In this document: positions 39,776 to 54,384 of the stretch, piece after piece
Numbering within the stretch: the first letter of the stretch is position 1
How the letters are laid out: each line of letters starts with the position of its first letter
The notes under the pieces: model-generated
The model's input: the letters and a program-made list of their open reading frames with translations, nothing else
What the model was told of the DNA's origin: nothing
Database searches by the model: none
Position numbers and translations under genes: made by a program
Source of the DNA: Aristolochia californica
Taxonomy: Eukaryota > Streptophyta > Magnoliopsida > Piperales > Aristolochiaceae
NCBI GenBank assembly: GCA_029961685.1
Contig: JARWKL010000012.1
Span: forward strand, 10,943,955 to 11,007,954
Reading direction: 5' to 3'
Length of the DNA: 64,000 nt

Positions 39776-42654
39776 TTCTCTGTAAAAGGTCATTTGCATC
39801 TTCAATATGTTTCAAGCTTGCATATCCATGTTTAAAACATGTTAGGATCAATTAGAAATCTCTTTCTTATAAAATTCCAAGCGATAAGGTTGAACTAGAG
39901 GAATTTCCCAAACTTGGATAACAAAACTTTTGTGTTCATTTCTGGTGTGTGAGTAAATTTTCTTTACTTACATTTGTTATTGTTTTTAAGTTTTTCCATA
40001 CATAAACTCTAAAATTTTTATTTTTTTGTGATCTATTATGAGGTAAAGAGAAAGTGAAAACTCAAGTTTTGATTTAATAAAACAAGTATACATCTAAAAT
40101 GGAAATACACGAATGTTGTGAGAGATAATTCCAAAAAGTCTCTGTAAATTTTAGGGATTGTAAACACTTTTAGTTTTTTATATATTTGGTTTTACAATGA
40201 TCGGGAAAAGGGGGGAGGCGGGGGATTTTTAACTGAGTGTTGACTCCCAATCCATAAGTCAATTCTAAAAAAATATAGCCCGTTACGCATGATTGACCGC
40301 TAAGTAACTTTACAATAATGTATGACTGTTTGGTCAGTTTTTTTGTAAATGGGGAAAATAACGGCTTGTTTGACTTGGGTAAATATCCCACCGCATGTTT
40401 GCTTGAGAATTTAGTGAGCATTTGTTATTCTCTTTAAAAGGTCATTTGCATCTTTAACATGTTTCAAGCATGCATATCCATATTTAAAACACGTTAGGAT
40501 CAATTAGAAATCTCTTTCTTATAAAATTCATTGCTATTAGGGTTGAACTAGTGGAATTTCCAAAACTTGGAAAACAAAACTTTTGTATTCATTTGTGGTG
40601 TGTAAATAGATTTTCTCTACTTACATTTGTTATTGTTTTTAGTTTTTTCATACATAAGCTCTAAAATTTTCATTTTGTAGTGATCTATTTGCCATTATCT
40701 TTTTGTATACGAGATAAAGGGAAAGTGAAAACTCATGTTTCGATTTAAGAAAAAAGTATATATCTAAAATAGAAATGCACAAATGTAGAGAGAGATAATT
40801 CCAAAAAGTTTCAGTAATTTTTAGGGATTCTAAACTCTTTTAGTTTTTTATATCTTAGGTTTTGCAAAGACCAGGAAAAGTGGGGAGGCAGGGGATTTTT
40901 AAAAGAGAGTTGACTCTCAATCCATAAGTTATTTCTGAAAGAAAATATAGCCCGTTACGCATGATTGACCACTAAATCACTCTACAATCATCTATGATTG
41001 TTTGGTTTACTTTTCGTAAATGAGCAAAATAACTGCTTGTTTGACTCGGGTACATATCCCACCACACATTCGCTTGATTATTCGCTTTAAAATGCCATTT
41101 GCAACTTTAGCATGTTTCAAGCATGCATATCCATATTTAAAACAAGTTAGGATCAATTAGAAATCTCTTTCTTATAAAATTCCAAGCTATTAGGGTTGAA
41201 CTAGTGGAATTTCCAAAAATTGGATAACAAAAGTTTTGTGTTCATTTCTAGTGTGTGCATAAATTTTCTTTACTTACATTTGTTATTGTTTTTAATTTTT
41301 TCCATACATAAAAATAAAATTTTCTTTTTGTTGTTATCTATTTGCCTTTACTTTTTGTTTATGAGATGAAGGGAAAGTGAAAACTCAAGTTTTGATTTAA
41401 GAAAAAAGTGTACAACTAAAATGGAAATGCACAAATGTACAGAGAGATAATTCCAAAAAGGCTCAGTAATTTTTAGGGATTTTAAACTCTTTTGGTTTTT
41501 TATATATTAGGTTTTGTAATGATCGAGAAAAGGCGGAGGTGGGAAATTTTTAACTGAGTGTTGACTCCCAATCCATAAGTCATTTCTAACAAAAATCTAG
41601 CCCATTATGCATGATTGACCACTAAATCACTTTACAATCATCTATGGTTGTTAGGTAGACTTTTTTGTGAATGGGCAAAATAATAACTTGTTTAGCTTGG
41701 GTAAATATCCCACTGCACGTTCGCTTGAGAATTTAGTCAGCATTTGTTATTCTCTTTTAAAGGTCATTTGCATCTTTAACATGTTTCAAATTCGTATATC
41801 CATATTTAAAACATGTTAGGATCAATTAGAAATCTCTTTCTTATAAAATTCCAAACTGTTAGGGTTGAACTAGTGGAATTTCCCAAACTTGGATGACAAA
41901 ACTTGAGTGTTCATTTGTGGCGAGTGAATAAATTTTCTTTACTTACATTTGTAATTTTTTTAATTTTTTCCATACATAAACTCTAAAATTTTCATTTTCT
42001 TGTGATCTATTAGCCTTTATATTTTTGTTTACGAGATAAAGGGAAAGTGAAAATTCAAGTTTTGATTTTAGAAAAAAGTAGACATGTAAAATGGATATGC
42101 ACAAATATTGGGAGAGATAATTACAAAAAGTCTCCATAATTTTTATGGAGTGTAAACTCTTTGAGTTTTTAATATATTAGGTTTTGCAATGATCGAGAAA
42201 AGGGGGAGACGGGGGATTTTTAACTACGTGTTGACTCCCAATCCATAAGTCATTTCTTGCAAAAATATTGCCTGTTAGGCATGGTTGCAGGCTAATTCAC
42301 TTTACAATCATCTATGATTGTTAGGTCAGCTTTTTTGTAAATGGGCAAAATAACAGTTTGTTTAACTTGGGTAAATATCCCACCGCTTGTTTGCTTGAAA
42401 ATTTAGTCAGCGATTGTTATTCTGTGTAAATGGTCATTTGCATCTTTAACATGTTTCAAATATGCATGTCCATATTTAAAACATGTTAGGATCAATTAGA
42501 AATTTCTTTCTTATAAAATTCAAAGCTATTAGGGTTGAACTAGTGGAATTTCCCAAACTTGGATAACAAAACTCAAGTGTTCAGTTTTGGTGTATGAATA
42601 AATTTTCTTTACTTGCATTCATTATAGTTTTAATTTTTTCCATACATAAACTCT
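39776..42654 (-). repeat. Satellite array, reverse orientation, A' monomers
   Basis: About 4.3 monomers, spacing 650-670 bp (equivalent boxes near 40371, 41041, 41692, 42361). All lack 14 bp including GGATCC at the 'aaaaggtcatttgc' box. No insertion or gene. Confidence 0.94.
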
Positions 42655-43131
42655 TGTTGAATTTATGGAAAAGTGAAATACTTCATTGACATCAATAACT
42701 TGATGTAATCAGAGTACATGAACCTCTATCTATAATAGAGGAAGGTAGTAGAGCCCAATTACAATAAAACTACCCTTGTCCCAATTACACCCAAACTCTA
42801 ACACTTAAAGATATATCCTAACATAATTAAATAACTCAATATAGATAAAAGACAAACATAACTCAAATTTGATGTGACCATAAGATCATATACTTTTGTG
42901 AGTCCTTTCTGATCTTCCAACTTATGTGATAAGGATGCCAACTCATGGAAATCATTGTGGGTCCTACATCTTATGGGTTTGGGCCCATCTTGTGGGCCTT
43001 CCTTGGTCGTGTGGCCCATCTTATAATAATCTTAGATATGTAGGCATTCCTTGGTCGTGTGGCCCGTCTTATAATAATCTTAGATATGTGGGCCTTCCTT
43101 GGTCGTATGGGCTTGAGCTTATCTTCCAACA
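42655..43131 (-). mobile_element. T-family solo LTR with target-site duplication ACTCT
   Basis: 477 bp, minus strand TGTTGGAAGATAAGC to ATAAATTCAACA. ACTCT flanks both ends (42650-42654 and 43132-43136), splitting satellite 'cataaactctaaaa'. It has about three ~50-bp U3 units. Solo LTRs arise by recombination between the two LTRs of a full element. Confidence 0.92.
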
Positions 43132-46100
43132 ACTCTAAAATTTTCATTTTATTGTGATCTATTTGCCATTATCTTTTTGTTTACGTGATAAAGAGAAAGT
43201 GAAAACTCAAGTTTTGATTTAAGAAAAAAGTATACACCTAAAATGGAAATTCACAAATGTAGAGAGAGATAATTCCAAAAAGTCTGTAACTTTTAGGAAT
43301 TGTAAAGTCTGTTAGTTTTTTATATATTAGGTTTTGCAATGATCGGGAAAAGGGGGAAGGCAGGGAATTTTTAAATGAGTGTTGAATCCCAATCCATAAG
43401 TCATTTCTTACAAAAATATAACCCGTTATAATTGACCGCTAAATCACTTTACAATCATCTATAATTTTTAGGTCAGTATTTTTTTAAATGGAAAAAATAA
43501 CGGTTTGTTTGACTCGGGTAAATATCCCACTGCACATTAGCTTGAAAATTTAGTGAGCATTTTTTATTCTCTTTAAAAGGTCATTTGAATCTTTAACATG
43601 TTTCAAACATTCATATCTATATTTAAAAAATTTTAGGATCAATTAGAAATCTCTTTCTTATAAAATTTCAAGCAATTAGGGTTGAACTAGTGGAATTTTC
43701 CAAACTTTGATAATAAAACTTTTCTGTTCAGTTTTGGTGTGTGAATAAATTTTCTTTACTTACATTCATTATTGTTTTTAATTTTTTCCATACATAAACT
43801 CTAAAATTTTTAATTTGTTGTGATATTTTTGCCTTTATCTTTTTGTTTACGAGATAAAGAGAAAGCTAAAACTAAAGTTTTGATTCAAGAGAAAATTATA
43901 CACCTAAAGTGGAAATTCACAAATGTAGAGAAAGATAATTCCAAAAAGTCTCTGTAATTTTTATGGATTGTAAACTCTTTTACTTTTTTATGTATTAGGT
44001 TTTGAAATGATAGGGAAAAAGGTGGAGGCGGGGAATTTTAAATGAGTGTAGACTCCCAATCCATTGACCGCTAAATCACTCTACAAGCATCTATGATTGA
44101 TAGTTCAGCTTTTTTTGTAAAAGGGAAAATAACAGCTTGTTTGACGGGGGTAAATATCCCCCCGGAAGTTCGCATGAGAATTTAGTGAGCTTTTGTTAAT
44201 CTCTTTAAAATGTCATTTCCATCTATAAATTGTTTGAAGCATGCATATCCATATTTAAAACATGTTAGGATCCATTAGAAATATATTTCTTATAAAATTC
44301 CAAGCTATTAGGGTTGAACTAGAGGAATTTCCCAAACTTGGATAACAAAACTTTTGTGTTCATTTGTGGTGTGTGAATAAATTTTTTTCACTTACATTTG
44401 TTATTTTTTTTAATTTTTTCCATTCATAAACTCTTAAATTTTCCTTTTGTTATGATTTATTTGCCTTTTTCTTTTTTATTACAAGATAAAGGGAAAGTGA
44501 AAACTGAAGTTTTGATTTAAGAAAAAAATATACATCCAAAATGGAAATGCAGAAATGTAGAGAGAGATAATTCCAAAATGACTCTGTAATTTTTATGGAT
44601 TATAAACTCTTTCAGTTTCTTATATATTAGGTTTTGCATTGATCGTGAAAAGAGGGGAGTCGGAGATTTTTAACTGAGTGTTGACTCCGAATCCATAAAT
44701 CATTTCCTAAAAAATATAGTCTGTTACGCATGATTGACCACAAAATCACTTTACAATCATCTATGATTGTTAGGTCCGCTTTTTTGTAAACGGGAAAAAT
44801 AACTGCTTGTATGACTAAGGAAAATATCCCACCACACATTAGTGTGAGAATTTAGTGAGCTTTTCTTATTGTGTTTAAAAGGTCATTTGCATCTTTCACA
44901 TGTTTCAAACATGCATATCCATATTTAAAACATGTTTGGATAAATTAGAAATCTCTTTCATAAAAAATTCCAAGCTATTAGGGTTGAAGTAGTGGAATTT
45001 TCAAAACTTGGATAACAAAACTTTTGTGTTCATTTGTGGTGTGTGAATAAATTTTCTTTACTTACATTTGTTATTTTTTTTAGTTTTTTCCATACATAAA
45101 ATCTAAAATTTTCATTTTGTTGTGCTCCATTTGCCTTTATCTTTTATTTTTACGAGATAATGGGAAAGTGAAACCTCAAGTTTTGATTTAAGAAAAAAGT
45201 ATACGTCTAAAATTGAAATGCACAAGTGTAGAGAGAGTTACTTCCAAAAAGTCTCTATAATTTTTATGGATTGTAAACTCTTATAGTTTTTTATATATTA
45301 GGTTTTGCAATGATCGGGACAACGGGGCAGGTGGGGGATTTTTAACTGAGTGTTGGCTCCCAATCCATAAGTCATTTCTTACAAAAATATAGTCCATTAC
45401 GCATGATTGACCGCTAAATCAATTTAAATTCTTCTTTGATTTTTAGGTCAGCTTTTTTGTATATGGACAAAACTAGGGCTTGTTTGACTCGGGTAAATAT
45501 CCCACCGCACGTTCACTTGAGAATTTAGTGAGCATTTTTTACTATCTTTAAAAGGTCATTTGCATCTTTAACATGTTTCAAGCATGTTAAAATATGTTAA
45601 GATCAATTAGAAATCTCTTTCTTATAAAATCCCAAGCTATTAGGGGTTGAACTAGTGGAATTTCCTAAACTTGGATAACAAAACTTTTGTGTTCATGTGT
45701 GGTGTGTGAGTAAATTTTCTTTACTTCCATTTGTTATTGTTTTAAATTTTTTCCATACATAAACTCTAAAACTTTCATTTTTTTTATCTATTTGCCTTTA
45801 CCTCTTTACGAGATAAAGGGAAAGTGAAAACTTAAGTTTTGATTTAAGAAAAAAGTATGCATCTAAAATTGAAATGCACAAATTTAGAGAGATAGATTTT
45901 CAAAAACACTCGGTAATATTTAGGGATTGTAAACTCTATGAGATTTTATATATTTGGTTTTGCAATGATCGGGAAAAAGTGGCAGGCAGGGGATTTTTAA
46001 CTGAGTGTTGACTCCCAATCTATAAGTCATTTCTTACAAAAATAAACCCCATTACCCATGATTGACCGCTAAATCATTTTACAATCATCTATAATTGTTA

Positions 46101-47700
46101 GGTCTGCTTTTTTGTAAATGGGGAAAATAACGCCTTGTTTGACTCTTGTAAATCTCCCACCACAAGTTCACTTGACAATTTAGTGAGCGATTGTTATTCT
46201 CTTTAAAAGGTCATTTGGAAATTTAACATGTTTATAGCATGAATATCCATATTTAAAACACGTTAGGATCAATTAGAAATCTTTTTCTTATAAAATTCCA
46301 AGCTATAAGGGTTGAAGTAGTAGAATTTCTCAAACTTGGATTAAAAAACTATTGTGTTCATTTGTGATGTGCGAGTAAATTTTCTTTACTTACATTTGTT
46401 ATTGCTTTTAATTTTTTGCATATATAAACTCTAAAATTTTCATTTTGTTGTGATCTAATTTCCTTTATCTTTTTTTTTTACTAGATTAAGGGAAAGTGAA
46501 AACGTGCGTTTTTATTTAAGAAAAAATTATACATCTAAAATGGAAATGCACAAATCTAGAGAGAGATAATTCAAAAATTCTCTGCAGTTTTTAAAGATTG
46601 TAAACACTTTTAGTTTTTTAAATATTATTTTTTGCAATGATCAGGAAAAGGGGGAAGGCGGGGGATTTTTAACTGAGTGTTGACTCCGAATCCATAAGTC
46701 GTTTCGAACAAAAATATAGCCCATTACACATAATTGACCTCTAAATCACTTTACAATCATCAATGATTGTTAGGACAACTTTTTTTTGTAAATGGAGAAA
46801 ATAACGGCTTGTTTGACTTGGGTAAATATTCCCCCACACATTCGCTTGAGAATTTAGTGAGCATTTGTTATTCTTTTTAAAAGGTCATTTGCATCGTTAA
46901 CATGTTTCAAGCATGCATATCCATATTTAAAACATGTTAGGATCAATTAGAAATCTCTTTCTTATAAAATTCCACGCTATTATGGTTGAACTAGTGGAAT
47001 TTTCCAAACTTTGATAACAAAACTTTTGGCTTTCATTTGTGGTATGTTAATAAATTTTCTTTACTTATATTTGTTATTTGTTTTAGTTTTTTCGATACAT
47101 AAACTCTGAAATTTTCATTTTGTTGTGACCTATTTGCTTTTATCTTTTTGTTTACGAGATAAATGGAAAGAGAAAATTCAATTTTTGATTTAAGAAAAAA
47201 TATTCATCTAAATGCAAATGAACAAATGTAGAGAGAGAAAACTCCAAAAAGTCTCTGTAATTTTTAGGGATTCTAAACTCTTTTAGTTTTTTATATATAA
47301 GGTTTTGCAATGATCGGAAAACGAGGGGAGGCGGGGGATTTTTAACTGAGTGTTGACTCTCAATCCATAAGTCATTTCTTAAAAAAAAATTTCCCATTAC
47401 TCAAGGTTGACCACTAAATCACTTTACAATCATCTATGATTGTTAGGTCAGATTTTTTGTAAATGGGCAAAATAACGTCTTGTTTGACTCGGGTAAATAT
47501 CCCACCGCACGATCGCTTTATTATTCTCTTTAAAAAGTCATTTGCATCTTTAACATGTTTCAAGCATGCATATCCATATTTAAAACATGTGAATATCTAT
47601 TAGAAATCTCTTTCTTATAAAATTCCAAGGTATTAGGGTAGAAGTAGTGGAATTTCCCAAACTTGGATAACAAAACTTTTGTGTTCATATGTGGTGTGTG
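43132..47700 (-). repeat. Satellite array, reverse orientation, A' monomers (about 7)
   Basis: Uninterrupted A' monomers of 633-674 bp, all with the 14-bp deletion (boxes near 43576, 44208, 44877, 45549, 46205, 46880, 47531). No transposon insertion. Confidence 0.94.
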
Positions 47701-50700
47701 ACTATAAAAATAATATACATCTAAAATGGAAATGCATAAATGTAGAGAGAGATAATTCCAAAATTCTCTCTAATTTTCAGGTATTTTATTTTTTATATAT
47801 TAGGTTTGGAATCATCGAAAAAAGGTGCACCGTGGGGATTTTTAAATGACTGTTGACTCTCAATCCAAAAGTCATTTCTTAAAAAAATATAACCCATTAT
47901 GCGTGATTGACCGATCAATCACTTTACAATGATCTATGATTGTTAGATGAGCTTTTTTTAAATGATAAAAAATGGCTTGTTTGACTCGGTTAAATATCCC
48001 ACCGCATGTTCACTTGAGAATTTAATGAGCATTTGTTGTTTTCTTCAAAAAGGTTTGGATCCATAGGTCATTTCCATCTTTAACATGTTTCAACTATGCA
48101 TATCCATATTTAAAACATGTTAGGATCAACTAGAAATTTCTTTCTAACAAAATTCCACACTATTAGGGTTGAACTAGTGGAATTTCCCAAACTTGGATAG
48201 CAAAACTTTTGTGTTCATTTTTGGTGTGTGAATAAATTTTCTTTACTTACATTTGTTATTGTCTTCAATTTTTTCCATAAATAAACTCTAAAATTTTTAA
48301 TTTTTTGTGGTCTATTTTGTCTTATCTTTTTGTTTATGAGATAGAGGGAAAGTTAAAACTCAAGTTTCTTTTAAAAAAAATATACATCTAAAATGGAAAT
48401 GCACAAATGTTGAGAAAGATAAGTCCAAAAAGTCTATCTAATTTTTAGTGTGACTCCCAATCCATAAGTCATTTCTTACCAAAATATAGCCTGTTAAATC
48501 ACTTTACAATGATCTATGATTGTTAGATGAGGTTTTTTGTAAATGGGCAAGAAATGCCTTGTTTGACTTGGGTAACTATCCCACCGCACGTTCACTTTAA
48601 AATTTAATGAGCATTTGTTGTTCTCTATAAGAGGTTTGGATCCATATGTCATTTTCGTCTTTAACATGTTTCAACCATGCATATCCGTATTTAAAACATG
48701 TTAGGATCAATTAGAAATCTATTTCTTTTAAAATTCCAAGCTATTATGATTGAACTAATGGAATTTCACAAACTTGGATAACAAAACTTTTATGTTCATT
48801 TGTGGTGTGTGAAAAAATTTTCATTACATACTTTTGTGACTCTTTTTAAATTTTTACAAACATAAACTCTAAATTTTTCATTTTGTTGTGTTCTTTGCCT
48901 TACCTTTTGTTTACGAGATAAAGGGAAAGAGAACACTCAGGTTTTGACTTAAAAAAATATACATCTAAAATGGAGATGCACAAATGTAAAGGGAAATAAT
49001 TCCAAAAAGTCTATGTGATTTTTAGGGATTGTAAACTCTTTTAGTTTTTATATATTAGGTTTTTCAATCATCGAAAAAAGGGGGAGGTGGGGGATTTTTA
49101 ACTGAGTGTTGACTCCCAATCCATAATTCATTTCTTAAAATATATAGACTGTTATGCTTGATTGATCGATCAAACACTTTACAATGATGTATGATTCTTA
49201 GGTTAGCTTTTCGTTAATGGGTAAATATCCCACCTCATGTTCACTTAAGAATTTAATGAGCATTTGTTGTTCTCTTTAAAAGGTTTGGATCCATAGGTCA
49301 TTTGTATCTTTAACATGTTTCAACCATCCATATCCATATTTAAAACAAGTTAGGATCAATTAGAAATCTCTTTCTTATAAAATTCAAATCTATTAGAGTT
49401 GAAATTCTGGAATTTCCGAAACTTCGATAACAAAACTTTTGTGTTCATTTGTGGTGTGTGAACAAATTTCTTTACTTACATTTGTTATTGTTTTTAATTT
49501 TTTCCATACATAAACTCTAAAATTTTCATTTTGTTGTGAATTATTTGCCTCATCTCGTTTTTTGCGAGATAAAGGGAAAGTGAAAACTCAAGTTTTGATT
49601 TAAAGAAAATATTCATCTAAAATCGAAATGTACAAATCTAGAGAGAGATAATTCAAAAAATTCTCTGTAAATTTTAGGGATTGTAAACACTTTTAGTTTT
49701 ATATATTAGATTTTGCAATCATCGGAAAAAGGTCGAGGTAGGGGATTTTTAACTGAGTGTTGGCTCCCAATCAATAAGCCATTTCTTAGCAAAATATAGC
49801 TTATTATGCATGATTGATCGGTCAATCACTTTACAATGATTTATGATTGTTAAGTCAGTTTTTGGTAAATGAGCAAAAAATGGTTAGTTTTATATGAACA
49901 AAGTGTTAAGTCAGTTATTATCCCACTGCACGTTTATTTGAGAATTAAATGAGCATTTGTTGTTCTGTTTAAAAGGTTTGGATCCATAGGTCATTTTGAT
50001 GTTTAACTTGTTTGTGGGATGCATATCCATATTTAAAACATGTTAGGATTAAGTAGAAATCTCATTTATAAAATTCCAAGCTATTAGGGTTGAACTAGTG
50101 GAATTTTCCAAACTTGGATAAGAAAACTTTTGTGTTCATATGTGGTGTGTAAATAATTTTTTTTACTTAATTTTTTATTATTTTCTATTTTTTTTCCATA
50201 CATAAACTTTAATTTTCTTGTGATCTATTTGCCTTATCATTTTTTTATGAGAAAAAGGGAAACCGAAAACTCATGTTTTGATTTTAAAAAAATATAAATC
50301 TAAAATGGAAATGAAAAAATGTAGTGAGAGATAATTCCAAAAATTCTCTATAATTTTTAGGGATTGTAAACTCTTTTAGTTTTTATATATTAGATTTTGC
50401 TGTCATCGGAAAAAAGGGGGAGGCGGGGGATTTTTAATTGAGTGTTGAGTTCCAATCCTTAAGTCATTTCTTAAAAAAATATAGCCCGTTGTGCATTATT
50501 GATCAATCAATCACTTTAAAATAATCTATGATTGTTAGGTGAGGCTTTTGTAAATGTGTAAAAAATGATTTGTTTCACTCGAGAAAATATCCCTCAACGT
50601 GTTCACTTGAGAATTTAATGAGCATTTGTTGTTCGCATTAAAAGGTTTGGATCCATAAGTCATTTGCATCTTTAACATGTATCAACCATGCATATCCATA

Positions 50701-53700
50701 TTTGAAATATGTTAGGATCAATTAGAAATCTCTTTCTTTTAAAAATCCAAGCTATTAGGGTTGAACAAATGGAAATTCCCAAAATTTGATAACAAAACTT
50801 TTGTGTTAATTTGTGGTGTTCAAATAAATTTTCTTTCCTTATATTTGTTACTGTTTTCAAATTTTTCTATACATAAACTCAAAATTTTTATTTTGATGTG
50901 ATCTATTTGCCTTATCACTTTGTTTACGAGATGAAGGGAAACTGAAAACTCAAGTTTTGATTTAAAAAAACATATTCATCTAAAATGGAAAAGCACAAAT
51001 GTATAGAGAGATAATTCCAAAAAGTCTCTCTAATTTTTAGGGATAGTAAACTCTTTTAGTTTTAATATATTAAGTTTTTCAATCATTGGAAAAAGGGTGA
51101 GGCGGGAGATTTTTAAATGAGTATTGACTCCCAATCAATAAGTCATTTATTACAAAAATATAGCTCGTTACGCATGATTGATCAATCAATTACTTTACAA
51201 TGATCTATGATTGTTAGGTGAGCTTTTTTTTTGTAAATAGGCAAAAAATGGTTTGTTTGACTCGGATAAATATCCCACCGCATGTTCACTTTAGAATTTA
51301 ATGAGCATATGTTTTTCTCTTTAAAAGGTTTGGATCCATAGGTCATTTGCATCTTTAACATGTTTCAACCATGGATATCCATATTTAAAACATGTTATGA
51401 TCAATTAGAAATCTCTTTCTTATAAAATTCCAAGCTATTAGGGTTGAACTAATAGAATTTCACAAACTTGGATAAATAATATTTTAAGTTCATTTGTGGT
51501 GTGTGAATAAATTTTTCGTTACTTACATTTGTCACTCTTTTAAAAAATCTCCATACATAAACTCTAAAATTTTCGTATTGTTGTGATCTATATGCCTTAC
51601 CTTTTTGTTTACTGGATAAAGGGAAAGTGAAAACTCAAGTTTTATTTAAAAAAAATATACATAAAAAATGGAGATGCACGAATGTAGAGAGATATCATTC
51701 CAAAAAGTCTCGGTAATTTTTAGGGATTGTAAACTCTTTTAGTTTTTATATATGAGGTTTTGTAATCATCGAAACAAGGGGGAGGCGGGGATTTTTAACT
51801 GTGTTTTGACTCCCAATCCACAAGTCATTTCTTAAAAAAATAGCCCGTTACGCATGATTGATCTATCAATCAGTTTACAATGATCTATGATTGGTAGTTT
51901 AGTTATTTTTTAATGATAAAAAAATGTTTTTTTTTACTCAGGTAAATATCCCACCGCACGTTCACTTGAGAATTTAATGAGCATTTTTTTTTCTCGTTAA
52001 AAGGTTTGGATCCTTAGGTCATTTGCATCTTTAACATGTTTCAACCATGCATATCCATATTTAAAACAAGTTCGGATCAATCACAAATCTCTTTCTTATA
52101 AAATTCAAGCTATTAGGGTTGAACTACTGGAATTTCCCAAACTTGGATAACAAAACTTTTGTGTTCATTTGTGGTGTGTGAATAAATTTTCTTTACTTAC
52201 ATTTCTTTTTTTTTTAATTTTTTCCATACATAAACTCTAAAATTTTCATTTTGTTGTGTATTATTATCCTTATCTCATTGTTTACACGAAAAGGGGAAAG
52301 GGAAAACTCAAATTTTGATTTAAAAAAATATTCATCTAAAATAGAAATGCACAAATCTAGAGAGAGATAATTCCAAAAAGTCTCTTTAATTTTTAGGGAT
52401 TGTAAGCTCTTTTAGTTTTTATATATTAGGTTTTGCAATCATTGGAAAAAGGTTGAGGCAAGGGATTTTTAACTGAGTGTTGACTCCCAATCCATAAGCC
52501 ATTTATTAAAAAAATATAGCCCGTTACGCATGATTGATCGGTCAATCACTTTACAATGATCTATAATTGTTAAGTCAGCTTTTTGTAAATGGGCAAAAAA
52601 TGACTTGTTTGACTAAGGGAAATATCCCGCCGCACATTACTCCAGAATTTAATTAGCATCTATTTAATATTTTTGGATCCATAGGTCATATTGATCTTTA
52701 ACATGTTTGCGGGATGCATATCCATATTTAAAACATGTTAGAATCAACAAGAAATCTTTTTCTTATAAAATTCCTAGCTATTAGGGTTGAACTAGTGGAA
52801 TTTCCGGAAGTTGGATAACAAAACTTTTTTCACCATTTTTGGTGCGTGAATAAACTTACATTTGTTATTCTTTTCAATTTTTTCCATACATAAACTCTAA
52901 ATTTTTTATTTTATTAAGATCTATTTGCCTTATCTTTTTGTTTATGAGATAAAGTGAAAGTGAAAACTCAAGTTTTTATTTAAAAAAATATACATCTAAA
53001 AATGAAATTCACAAATGTTGAGAGAGATAATTCCAAAAATTCTCTCTAATTTTTAGGGATTGTAAAATCTTTTATTTTTTATATATTAGGTTTTGCAATG
53101 ATCGGGAAAAGGGGGAGGCGGGGGATTTTTAGCTGAGTGTTGACTTCCAATCCATAAGTCATTTCTTACAAAAATATAGCCCTTTACGCATGATTGATCT
53201 GTCAATCACTTTACAATGCTCTATGATTGTTAAGTCAACATTTCATAAAGGGGCAAAAAATGGCTAGTTTGACTCGGGTAAATATCCCACCGCACGTTCA
53301 CTTTATATTTTAATGAGCATTGGTTGTTCTCTTTACAAGGTTTGGATCCAGAGGTCATTTGTATCTTTAACATGTTTCAACCATGCATATCCATATTTAA
53401 AACAAGTTAGGATCAATTAGAAATCGCCTTCTTATAAAATTTAAAGCTATCAAGGTTGAACTAGTTGAATTTCTCAAACTAGGATAGCAAAACTTTTGTG
53501 TTCATTTGTGATGTGTGAATAAATTTTTTTACTTACATTTGTTATTCTGTTAAATTTTTTCCAAACATAAACTCTAAAATTTTCCTTTTTTTGTGATCTA
53601 TTTGTCTTATCTTTTTGTTTACGAGATAATGGGAATATGAAAACTCAAGTTTTGATTTTAAAAAAAATATATATACATCTAAAATGGAAATTCACAAATG

Positions 53701-54384
53701 TAGAGAGAGATAATTCCAAAAATTCTCTCTAATTTTTAGTGATTGTAAAATATTTTAGTTTTTATTTATTAGGTTTTGCAATCATCGAGAAAAGGGGGAG
53801 GTGGGGGATTTTTAAATGAGTTGACTCCCAATCCATAAGTCATTTCTTACAAAAATATAGCCCATTACGCATGATTGATCGATCAATAATGTTACAATGA
53901 TCTATGATTGTTAGGTTTTTTTGTAAAAGGGGAAAATGGCTTGTTTGAGTTGGGTAAATATCCCACCGCACGTTCACTTAAGAATTTAATGAGCATTTGT
54001 TGTTCTCTTTAAAAGGTTTGGGTCCATAGGTCATTTTCATCTTTAACATGTTTCAACCATGCAAATCCATATTTAAAACATGTTAGGATCAATTAGAAAT
54101 CTCTTTCTTATAAAATTCCACGCTATTAGGGTTGAACTGGTGGAATTTCCCAAAGTACGATAGCAAAACTTTTGTGTTCATTTGTGGTGTGTGAATAAAT
54201 TATTTTTCTTACATTTGTTATTGTTTTCAATTTTTCCATATATAAACTCTAAAATTTTCTATTTATTGTGATCTATTTGCCTAATCTTTTTTTATGAGAT
54301 AAAGGGAAAGAAAAAACTCAAGTTCTGATTTTAAAAAAATATACATCTAAAATGGAAATGCTCAAATGTAGAGAGAAATAATTT
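47701..54384 (-). repeat. Satellite array, reverse orientation, subfamily B, starting with truncated monomers
   Basis: It starts with a monomer lacking about 180 bp (join near 47705). Further shortened monomers lie near 48445 and 49210. From 47880 all units are B-type ('gatcgatcaatcac' + 'tttacaatgatctatgatt') and again carry 'ggtttggatccatagg'. About ten monomers. Confidence 0.94.
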
